This document shows, piece after piece, positions 1 to 5,589 of a stretch of DNA of 5,589 nt; the first letter of the stretch is position 1; every line of letters starts with the position of its first letter. The stretch is from Sutterella sp. GTDB taxonomy: Bacteria; Pseudomonadota; Gammaproteobacteria; Burkholderiales; Burkholderiaceae_F. Location of the stretch: NCBI GenBank assembly GCA_003488465.1, contig DNLN01000181.1, positions 1 through 5,589 on the forward strand, given 5' to 3'. A program made the translations under genes and the position numbers. Under the pieces are notes generated by a model. It ran no database searches. It was given only the letters and a program-made list of their open reading frames with translations, and had not been told where the DNA came from.

Positions 1-234
1 GAAGTTGTTGGTTTCAGGCGAGCACCTGCCTTCTGCGGCATGGTTTTGGCTTCGGGGGCTTCCCGGGGCTGGGCCGGAACGCTGCGGCATCTCAGTTTCA
101 TCGCGCCTTGGTGCTGGGGCAGGACCTTTGGCAGCCAGGCTCGCCGGTCACGGACGCCGGATGAATTTGGACCAGAAAATGTGAGCGCCTTTGAGATTTT
201 TTCGGCACAATTATGAGTTACCGAAGTAAAAAGG
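1..234. other. 5' flank without an assignable gene
   Basis: I could not assign a gene to this stretch. All three forward frames are open from base 1: frame 1 to a TGA at 214-216, frame 2 to a TGA at 182-184 and frame 3 to a TGA at 162-164. Any one of them could therefore be the tail of a gene that starts left of the window. Frame 3 has the highest third-position G+C by eye, but none of the three peptides resembles a family I know. On the - strand an ATG at 101-99, preceded by AAGG four bases upstream, opens a basic, proline-rich frame that runs off the left edge. It would be the start of a divergent gene if real. The last 50 bases are more AT-rich and should contain the esterase promoter, but no convincing -35/-10 pair is visible. 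Confidence 0.4.
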
Positions 235-236
235 AT

Positions 237-243
237 GGGAGAG
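237..243 (+). promoter_or_regulatory. Ribosome binding site that decides the esterase start
   Basis: The purine run GGGAGAG ends six bases before the ATG at 250. This is suitable Shine-Dalgarno placement for the ATG at 250 or the adjacent one at 253. The upstream in-frame ATG at 235 overlaps this run, has only AAAAGG touching it, and would put five extra residues, two of them acidic, before the signal peptide. The 250 start is therefore preferred. Confidence 0.6.
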
Positions 244-249
244 CCCGAA

Positions 250-1935
250 ATGATGAGAAAAACCCTTTTGGCGATTACGGCGGCGGCAGCCTGCGCGGCA
301 TCGGTTTGCGTGAGTACGCCTGCGTTTTCCGCCGGATATTCGCTGGTGACCACGACCGAATCCGGCCGTATTCAGGGCTTTACCAAGTATGTGCTGGGAA
401 CCAAGCGCCGCGTCGATGTGTACCTTGGCGTGCCCTATGCTCAGCCGCCCGTCGGAGATTTGCGCTTTGCCGCGCCCAAGCGCCACGCGGACTGGAAGGG
501 CGTGCGCGACGGCTCGATCATGCCGCCCGCGTGCAAGCAGGCTTCCGGCGGCAGCGAGGACTGCCTGTATCTGAACATCTATCGCCCGGCCGGCAAGGTA
601 GTTCCCGACAAGGTTCCGGTGCTGCTCTATGTGCACGGCGGGGCCAACGTGCGTGGCGGCGCCTCCGGCGTTGACGGCGCGCGCCTTGCGAGCTACTCGG
701 ACATCATGGTTGTCACCGTGCAGCATCGGCTTGGCGCCTTCGGCTTCCTCAACCTGCCTCAGATGCTGCATACCGAAGCCGGCAACCTCGGCATTCTTGA
801 CCTCGAGGAGGCGCTGCGCTGGCTGCGCCGCAATATCCAGCACTTTGGCGGCGATCCCGAGAACATCACCCTCGCCGGCCAGTCCTCCGGCGCGACCAAC
901 GCCTGCCGGATGCTTGTCGACAAGCAGGTGAAGGGGCTGTTCCACGGTGTGATCCTGCAGTCCGACGACTGCCTGCATGACGTGGACACTCCGGATGTGT
1001 CCAGAGCGCGCTCCCAGGAGTTTGTGAAGGCCGTCGGCTGCAGCGGCGCTGCCGATCAGTTGAAGTGCCTGCGAGAGCTCCCCGCCGACAAGATCAATGA
1101 GGCGAGCCGCAAGCTGCGGATCTGGAATCCCACCGCCTCGATGAGCGCCGTCTCCCAGATTGCCGCCGGCAACTGGAACACGGTTCCGGTTCTGATGGGC
1201 GCCAATGCCAATGAGGGCCGGGCGGCCGCGCGCGCCTATCTTGACGCCGACATCGATCAGTACGAGGCCTGGGTGAAGGGACTCGTGGGTGAGAGAAACG
1301 CCCGCAAGGCCCTGATGCGCTATCCGGCCTACAAGTACTCGAGCAAGTACGCAATTCCCTACGTGATGGGCGACTTCATCACCGACAGCGGCATGCGGGG
1401 CCTGGGCGGATGCACGAGTCTTGCGCTCGCAAGAGCGTTTGTCCGCGGCAAGGCGCCCGGACTGTTCGTCTATGAGTTCAATGAACGCAACGCTCCGATG
1501 AAGAATTCAGTGCCGGACTATGAAACGCTTGCAAGCCATGGCGCCGAGCTTGCGTACCTGTGGCCCGACACGGGCGTTCGTCAGGAACTCTATGAACAGT
1601 TCACCGACAGACAGCGGGATCTGTCCTACCTGATGCGCCGCTACTGGGCTCGGTTTGCGCGCGCGAAGACGCCCAATTCCAGACACCTGCCCGAGTGGCC
1701 CGCGTACGGCAAGGACGGCATCGTGATGACGCTCTCCTCGGACGGAAGCCGCAGCGTGCCGGTCGAGCAGCTTGAAGAGGCGCACAAGTGCTCCTTCTGG
1801 GATTCGATTCCGCTCGTGATGGGACGCGGAGATGAACTGCCCCCGAAGTCCGCACAGGAGCCTGCAGCTCAGCCTGACGCAGGCGCCAAGCCGTCCGTGC
1901 CGGCCGATGCCGCCAAGAGCGTCGCCTCCAAGTAA
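250..1935 (+). CDS. Exported type-B carboxylesterase (alpha/beta hydrolase, COesterase family)
   Basis: This is a serine hydrolase expected to cleave carboxylic esters outside the cytoplasm; the substrate cannot be read from the sequence. With the start at 250 it has 561 residues, normal for the family. The N-terminus MMRKTLLAI followed by an alanine-rich core and AFSA before GYS looks like a Sec signal peptide cut near residue 28. The family signature EDCLYLNIY is at about residues 104-112. The oxyanion-hole motif is HGGA (129-132) where HGGG is usual. The nucleophile is Ser212 in GQSSG, the acid is probably Glu322 in NANEG, and the base is His430 in ASHGAEL. Cysteine pairs near 95/105 and 264/273 sit where family disulfides occur, which fits export. 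The last 30 or so residues are an Ala/Pro/Lys-rich tail beyond the fold. It stands alone on this strand. Tannase, feruloyl esterase or para-nitrobenzyl-esterase-like activity are all possible. The family call is very sure and the substrate is open. Confidence 0.95.
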   Translation: MMRKTLLAITAAAACAASVCVSTPAFSAGYSLVTTTESGRIQGFTKYVLGTKRRVDVYLGVPYAQPPVGDLRFAAPKRHADWKGVRDGSIMPPACKQASGGSEDCLYLNIYRPAGKVVPDKVPVLLYVHGGANVRGGASGVDGARLASYSDIMVVTVQHRLGAFGFLNLPQMLHTEAGNLGILDLEEALRWLRRNIQHFGGDPENITLAGQSSGATNACRMLVDKQVKGLFHGVILQSDDCLHDVDTPDVSRARSQEFVKAVGCSGAADQLKCLRELPADKINEASRKLRIWNPTASMSAVSQIAAGNWNTVPVLMGANANEGRAAARAYLDADIDQYEAWVKGLVGERNARKALMRYPAYKYSSKYAIPYVMGDFITDSGMRGLGGCTSLALARAFVRGKAPGLFVYEFNERNAPMKNSVPDYETLASHGAELAYLWPDTGVRQELYEQFTDRQRDLSYLMRRYWARFARAKTPNSRHLPEWPAYGKDGIVMTLSSDGSRSVPVEQLEEAHKCSFWDSIPLVMGRGDELPPKSAQEPAAQPDAGAKPSVPADAAKSVASK

Positions 1936-1956
1936 GCCAGCCGACAGCACAAAAAC

Positions 1957-1996
1957 CAGGATGCCGCCAGAGCAGCGATGTTCCGGCGGCATCTTG
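1957..1996 (-). terminator. Long hairpin after the esterase gene, probable back-up terminator for the - strand
   Basis: GATGCCGCC (1960-1968) pairs perfectly with GGCGGCATC (1985-1993). Pairing continues inward after one A/C mismatch (GAGCA with TGTTC, including one G/T wobble) to a GCGA loop of the GNRA type, and outward through CAG with TTG. It begins 22 bases after the esterase stop codon. On the + strand it is followed by CTTGTATCC, which is not a T run. On the - strand the stem is followed within a few bases by TTTTT (complement of 1951-1955), so it suits termination of - strand transcripts better. On the + strand it could instead act as a 3'-end stabilising stem for the esterase mRNA. 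Confidence 0.5.
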
Positions 1997-2040
1997 TATC
2001 CAGACGCTTGGATTTGCGAAAGCCGGCGGGCGTGGAGACA

Positions 2041-2069
2041 AAAAAAGCGCAGAGATCCCGCGCTTTTTT
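2041..2069. terminator. Bidirectional intrinsic terminator between convergent genes
   Basis: AAAAAAGCGC (2041-2050) and GCGCTTTTTT (2060-2069) form a 10-bp stem around a nine-base loop. The A and T runs give a T run after the GC core in either direction. It lies between the esterase end (1935) and the NUDIX end (2094), where a shared terminator is expected. The GC core is only four pairs, so efficiency may be moderate. Confidence 0.75.
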
Positions 2070-2093
2070 CGTGTGGAAGGAGGCGGGCGGCGA

Positions 2094-2483
2094 TCAGCCG
2101 AGCGCCTGCTTGATCTTGTTGACAAGCCCTTCGTCAGCGGGCAGCCACTGAACGGAATCGATCGTGTCCTTGGTCAGCCACTTGGCTGCGGCGTGTTCGC
2201 GCAGAACGGGCATGCCCTTGTTGAGCGAGCACCAGAAGCAGTCCATGGACAGGTGGAAGAGGGGATAGTCGTATTCGATGGTCTCAATGAGATCGCCGAC
2301 CGTGACGTCAACCTCGAGCTCCTCCTCGATTTCACGGACGAGAGCCTGCTGGGGCGTCTCGCCGTCCTCGATCTTGCCGCCGGGGAATTCCCAGCCGCCA
2401 GTGAAGTCTCCGGTGCCGCGCTGCGTGGCGAACACCTTGTCGCCATCACGGATGATGGCAGCGACAACTCTAATGGTCTTCAT
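2094..2483 (-). CDS. MutT-like NUDIX hydrolase, probable (deoxy)nucleoside triphosphate pyrophosphohydrolase
   Basis: The product has 129 residues, the size of MutT-type single-domain enzymes, which hydrolyse nucleoside triphosphates to monophosphate plus pyrophosphate with Mg2+ in the cytoplasm. The NUDIX box spans residues 36-58: Gly36, Glu42, then REIEEELEV from Arg50. It matches G-x5-E-x7-REUxEExGU except that the late Gly is Glu57, a variant common in some branches. WEFPGGK (31-37) and the C-terminal KWLTKD and WLPAD motifs (101-106, 113-117) resemble MutT and the CTP/8-oxo-dGTP hydrolases. The ATG at 2483 is chosen because MKTIRVVAAII is the normal family start. No Shine-Dalgarno is visible, only an AT-rich leader. 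The same frame stays open upstream into the helicase gene, with another ATG at 2588. It lies 97 bases downstream of the helicase on the same strand. Substrate (8-oxo-dGTP, dCTP/CTP or other) is undetermined. Confidence 0.93.
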   Translation of the reverse strand: MKTIRVVAAIIRDGDKVFATQRGTGDFTGGWEFPGGKIEDGETPQQALVREIEEELEVDVTVGDLIETIEYDYPLFHLSMDCFWCSLNKGMPVLREHAAAKWLTKDTIDSVQWLPADEGLVNKIKQALG

Positions 2484-2493
2484 ATAGTTTTTA

Positions 2494-2523
2494 GTTATAA
2501 GTTCAAAGAATCCGGGTTGTCCG
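2494..2523 (-). promoter_or_regulatory. Possible weak promoter of the NUDIX gene
   Basis: Read on the - strand, CGGACA (2523-2518) and TATAAC (2499-2494) are separated by 18 bases. They match the sigma-70 -35 box at four of six positions and the -10 box at five of six. Transcription would start near 2487, only a few bases before the ATG at 2483, so the mRNA would be nearly leaderless. That agrees with the missing Shine-Dalgarno, but chance in an AT-rich spacer is a real alternative. Confidence 0.3.
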
Positions 2524-2540
2524 GGGTATGAATGATACCC
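2524..2540. promoter_or_regulatory. Perfect inverted repeat beside the NUDIX promoter, possible operator
   Basis: GGGTAT (2524-2529) and ATACCC (2535-2540) are perfect reverse complements around GAATG. The repeat abuts the proposed -35 box on its upstream side, a place where an activator or repressor could bind. No T run follows it on the - strand, so it is not a normal intrinsic terminator for the helicase gene. No known regulator motif is recognised. Confidence 0.35.
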
Positions 2541-2580
2541 TACATTGCCTTTTGTTTTCCTGAGCGGATAGTCCTGAAAA

Positions 2581-5500
2581 CTAGGCATGCCCAGGCTTTT
2601 GCTCTGGATCGAGGTCAATGATCTCCTCGTCTTCGGCAAAAGTGCCGTCCGCGAGTTCCTTCACGACTTCGGCAGTTAGCGGTGTGCGCAGTTTCCAGAC
2701 AAAGGAGATCGGGTTGGATCCCTTGTGGGACACGTAGTCGGCTTCTCCCAGATACACCAGAGGAGCCGGACTGGAGCCGATTTTCTTGAAAGCTCTCGCG
2801 AACAGCTGAATGTGCGTGCCGCCTTGCGGTTGACTGATGTAGCGCTGTCCCACGGGGCTTTCGGGGCTTGTTGCGTTCTGCGACTCCCAATGCACGAGAT
2901 CCGTTCCTTCCAGATAGTCGTTGTATCGGACCGAGGGAGCGAACTCGTCCTCATTCTTGTGGAATGTGACGAAGAAAGCGTCCGTCTTGATCTCCTTGAA
3001 GAAGTACACGCCGGCAATGCCTGCATAAGTGTTCTTTCCCAGTGCTGCATAGATGGCGTCGCGGCTGTACCTGGCATGCACTTCAAGCGCGCCCGTTGCA
3101 TCCGTTGCGGGCGAAATGACCGAGCGCTCGAGAAGAATCTGCACGAGTTCGGAGACTTCCCGGCGCACCTCGGAGTCTGAAAAAAATGTCTTGAGGTTCT
3201 GCTCCAGGGCTTCGTCCGACAGATTCGCCTGTCCCTTGGGGTTCATGAGAATGCGGTAGAGCATCCAGAGCCGGCGCTGGTCGCGGTCGGGGTAGTTCCT
3301 GTAATGCCAGTCACGCACGACATCCTCGGCAATGAACCGGGATATGAATCCAAGGAAGTCCCGTGCGTTGATGCCGGCGAGCCGGATTGCGCCTTTGCGC
3401 CAGGCGACAAGGCCAGGGGTGAGGAGGTCGGCCATGGATTCATCCTTAGCGAGCCGCCTGATTTCCGTGAACGTGATTTCCTTTCGCCGGGAATAGAAGC
3501 CGTGGGGGGCGAGATGAACGAGTGAGAGGAACTCCGCAAGGGAAATGTCGGCGTTCTGGTCCCTGACGATGATGCTGAATTTCTTCCAGTTCTGATAGCT
3601 TCTGCGGATGTTCTGCAGAACGATTTTCTGCGACTTTTCAGTGAAGGTGATGGCGCAGCCGAGCGGCAGCCCCGGAAAACCGTGTTCGATCTGGGCCTCC
3701 AGACCGCCGAGGCGGCTTGCAAGGAGCGACGAGAACTTGCTTTCGAAACGGTCATAGTCCTTGTTGACCTGACCGACGAAGTCAAGAACAGTGAGGCATG
3801 TCTTGTTTGTCTCCGGACTCAGGCGCAGGCCTCTGCCCAATTGTTGCAGAAAGATCGTGAGCGACTCGGTCGGGCGCAGAAAGAGCACCATGTTGATGCT
3901 CGGGATGTCCACGCCCTCGTTGTACAGGTCCGCCACCGTGACGATTTTGCAATCACCGTTTTCGATGTTTTGAATGACTTGATTTCGCTGATCGTCAGGA
4001 GTTTTGCTGCTCACGCATTCGCAGTTGAAACCGGCTTGAGAAAACACCTCCTGCATGTATTGGGCATGCCGGATGCCCGCGCAGAAGGCGATGGCTCTCA
4101 GGGAATCCGTGTCTGCGGCATGAGCCTTGATCTGTTCAACGATAGCATTCGCGCGAAGCCGCGCTTCATCGCCGCTCGTGTAGCGTGACTCGAGCTGAGC
4201 GGCATCAAACTTGCCCCGCGCATAGGCAACGTTCGTCAGATCGACTTCGTCATCGGCCACGAAATAGTGGAAGGGGCTCAGCATGTTGTACTCAATCGCG
4301 TCAGGCAGCCGTATTTCAGCTGCATAGCGCCCGCCAAAATATCTGCGGATGTCTCCCCCGTCCATGCGCTCTGGCGTCGCGGTCATGCCAAGAAGGATTT
4401 TGGGCTGGAAGTAGTTGAAGATCGGGGCGTAACTCTCCGCCTCCGCGCGGTGCGCCTCATCGAGCACGATGTAGTCGAAGGTGTCCGGTTTGAAATAGTG
4501 CAGTTTTTCCGGATTTCGCAGTGTCTGAACCATGGCAAAGACGGCGTTGACGCCTTGCGGGGTTTGCTGCCCGGAGAAGAGTTCGCCGAAGTCGCTCTGG
4601 CGAAGCACAAAGCAAAAGGCGATCCGCGCCTGTTTCAGAATCTCCTGCCGGTGCGCGATGAAAAGAAGCCGGGCGCCGGGATGTTGCTTGCGAAAGCGCA
4701 GGAAATCGAAGGCGGCGATCATCGTCTTGCCGGTTCCCGTGGCGGCAATGATGAGGTTCTTGTAAAAGCCGTTGCGGCGTTCCCGATCCAGGGCGTTGAG
4801 TATGCGCTGCTGATAGTCGTGCGGCTTTAGCTGAGGCCAGTAGGCGACGTTCTCGCTCCAGTCCGGTTTTTCGTTTGGCTTGCTGCCGACCTTCAGGGCC
4901 TGGACGAGCTTCTCGCGGTCAGTCTCCAAGTTGTATTGAGAAAAGTTCTCCCTCGGCCAGAGCTGGTTGAAGGAGTCCTCAATGCGTGCGTAAAGATCAG
5001 GCATGTCCTGCGCCGTCACCTTGACGTTCCACTCAAGGCCGTCCGTGAGCGCCGCTGACGAAACGTTGGAGGAACCGATGTAGGCGGTCGAGTATCCGCT
5101 CTGCCGCTTGAAAATCCAGGCCTTGGCGTGGAGCCTTGAGCGCTTGCCCTCGTATTCGACCTTCACGGTGCATCCCGGCAGCTTGCTCAACTCCTCGACA
5201 GCGCGTGCATCTGTCGCACCAACGTAGCACGTTGTGATGACGCGAAGCCTGCCGCCGCGGGCTGCGAAGGCTCGCAGTTCTTTGATGACGAGGTCAAGCC
5301 CGGACCATCGGATGAAGGACATCAGAAGGTCAATCGAGTCTGCCGACTGGATTTCGCGCTTGATTTCCTCGCTCAGGTGCGGAGTATTGCGAAAGAGAGC
5401 CGAATAGAAGGTGCTGGTGGCAAATCCGGTGCTGGGGCGGTCGGTGAGGGGGAGCTTTTCCTTCGTGTTCGGACGGTCTTCTGGAATTTTTCTGACTTCA

Positions 5501-5589
5501 AGAAGTTTCTCTGGCGGCAGAGAAAGAGTCGGGAGGACTTCCGGGACGCTTGCGTCCAGCAGCCCCAGCTTTTCGTTGCAAAGCCGCAG
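2581..5589 (-). CDS. PLD-domain / DEAH superfamily 2 helicase with DUF3427 C-terminus (5' end outside the window)
   Basis: This is a large cytoplasmic ATP-dependent helicase or translocase fused to a phospholipase-D-like, possibly nuclease, domain. The frame is open through 5589, so 1002 residues are visible and the true start lies beyond the edge. The ATG at 5322 is internal: the 89 codons before it include STFYSALFRNTP and IDLLMSFIRWSG, which match the family's N-terminal region. Numbered from 5589, the PLD part carries LHAKAWIF with His154 and Lys156 and then GSSNVS. Next come HDYQQRIL (257-264), Walker A ATGTGKT (283-289), DEAH (377-380), TAT (403-405), NEGVDIP (557-563) and QQLGRGLR (582-589). 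The C-terminus has DUF3427 hallmarks at about 873-973: DLVHWESQ, SPVGQRYIS, YLGEADYVSHKG and FVWKL. All motor motifs are intact and no frameshift is seen. Only one HKD half is visible and its Asp position is Lys. A role in DNA repair or phage defence is inferred. A NUDIX gene follows on the same strand. Confidence 0.95.
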   Translation of the reverse strand: MRLCNEKLGLLDASVPEVLPTLSLPPEKLLEVRKIPEDRPNTKEKLPLTDRPSTGFATSTFYSALFRNTPHLSEEIKREIQSADSIDLLMSFIRWSGLDLVIKELRAFAARGGRLRVITTCYVGATDARAVEELSKLPGCTVKVEYEGKRSRLHAKAWIFKRQSGYSTAYIGSSNVSSAALTDGLEWNVKVTAQDMPDLYARIEDSFNQLWPRENFSQYNLETDREKLVQALKVGSKPNEKPDWSENVAYWPQLKPHDYQQRILNALDRERRNGFYKNLIIAATGTGKTMIAAFDFLRFRKQHPGARLLFIAHRQEILKQARIAFCFVLRQSDFGELFSGQQTPQGVNAVFAMVQTLRNPEKLHYFKPDTFDYIVLDEAHRAEAESYAPIFNYFQPKILLGMTATPERMDGGDIRRYFGGRYAAEIRLPDAIEYNMLSPFHYFVADDEVDLTNVAYARGKFDAAQLESRYTSGDEARLRANAIVEQIKAHAADTDSLRAIAFCAGIRHAQYMQEVFSQAGFNCECVSSKTPDDQRNQVIQNIENGDCKIVTVADLYNEGVDIPSINMVLFLRPTESLTIFLQQLGRGLRLSPETNKTCLTVLDFVGQVNKDYDRFESKFSSLLASRLGGLEAQIEHGFPGLPLGCAITFTEKSQKIVLQNIRRSYQNWKKFSIIVRDQNADISLAEFLSLVHLAPHGFYSRRKEITFTEIRRLAKDESMADLLTPGLVAWRKGAIRLAGINARDFLGFISRFIAEDVVRDWHYRNYPDRDQRRLWMLYRILMNPKGQANLSDEALEQNLKTFFSDSEVRREVSELVQILLERSVISPATDATGALEVHARYSRDAIYAALGKNTYAGIAGVYFFKEIKTDAFFVTFHKNEDEFAPSVRYNDYLEGTDLVHWESQNATSPESPVGQRYISQPQGGTHIQLFARAFKKIGSSPAPLVYLGEADYVSHKGSNPISFVWKLRTPLTAEVVKELADGTFAEDEEIIDLDPEQKPGHA

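Noticed and set aside
191..217. TTGAGA and TATGAG as an esterase promoter
   Set aside because: The spacing is only 15 bases and the boxes match poorly, so it is not listed as a feature.
211..978. 255-codon open frame on the - strand under the esterase gene
   Set aside because: It lies wholly antisense to a gene with clear family motifs, and its peptide is Ala/Gly/His/Arg-rich with no recognisable domain. It is a high-G+C shadow frame.
1507..2125. Long - strand open frames (161 and 174 codons) over the esterase 3' end and the convergent gap
   Set aside because: They overlap the conserved esterase C-terminus and the terminator hairpins, look low-complexity, and match nothing I recognise.
2073..2531. 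152-codon + strand frame opposite the NUDIX gene
   Set aside because: It is the exact antisense of a gene with a clear NUDIX box and begins next to the terminator. It has no independent support.
2554..2581. GTTTTC/GAAAAC inverted repeat beside the helicase stop codon
   Set aside because: The arms are six AT-rich bases with a 16-base loop and no following T run on the - strand. It is too weak to call a terminator or operator.
3682..4188. 168-codon + strand frame and similar frames opposite the helicase
   Set aside because: They are complementary to the helicase motor core, where all coding constraint is explained by the - strand protein.
5320..5322. ATG taken as the start of the helicase
   Set aside because: The frame continues upstream without a stop to the window edge, and the upstream residues match the usual N-terminal region of PLD-helicases, so this is an internal methionine.
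1..5589. CRISPR array, tRNA, insertion sequence or attachment site
   Set aside because: Reading both strands showed no regularly spaced repeats, no cloverleaf-like segment, no transposase motif and no flanking direct repeats.

Overview
The window comes from a bacterial chromosome of moderately high G+C (about 55-60% by eye). It most likely belongs to a Gram-negative proteobacterium. The secreted type-B carboxylesterase, the codon choice and the general style would suit a betaproteobacterium such as a gut Sutterellaceae member, but that placement is a guess from overall look and not from a marker gene. No rRNA, tRNA, insertion sequence, integrase or CRISPR array is visible.

There are three protein genes in a convergent layout. 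On the + strand, after a 5' stretch of about 250 bases with no assignable gene, lies a complete exported carboxylesterase of the alpha/beta-hydrolase type-B family (250-1935). On the - strand, reading from the right edge, lies a very large gene (2581 to beyond 5589, cut by the window edge). It encodes a phospholipase-D-like domain, a superfamily 2 DEAH helicase and a C-terminal DUF3427 region. Downstream of it on the same strand is a complete small MutT-like NUDIX hydrolase (2094-2483).

The convergent gap (1936-2093) holds two hairpins. The one at 2041-2069 has T/A runs on both sides and is a good bidirectional terminator. The one at 1957-1996 has a GNRA-type loop and a T run only when read on the - strand. 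The 97-base gap between helicase and NUDIX gene is AT-rich. It carries a perfect 6+6 inverted repeat (2524-2540) directly beside a possible weak promoter whose start point would give the NUDIX gene almost no leader.

Functionally, the two - strand genes look like a nucleic-acid maintenance or defence pair: a PLD-helicase that acts on DNA or RNA, and a nucleotide-pool hydrolase. The esterase is probably an unrelated envelope or extracellular hydrolase. The helicase/NUDIX pair and the regulatory structure between them are the parts most worth a second look. I see no clear evidence of an entirely new system.
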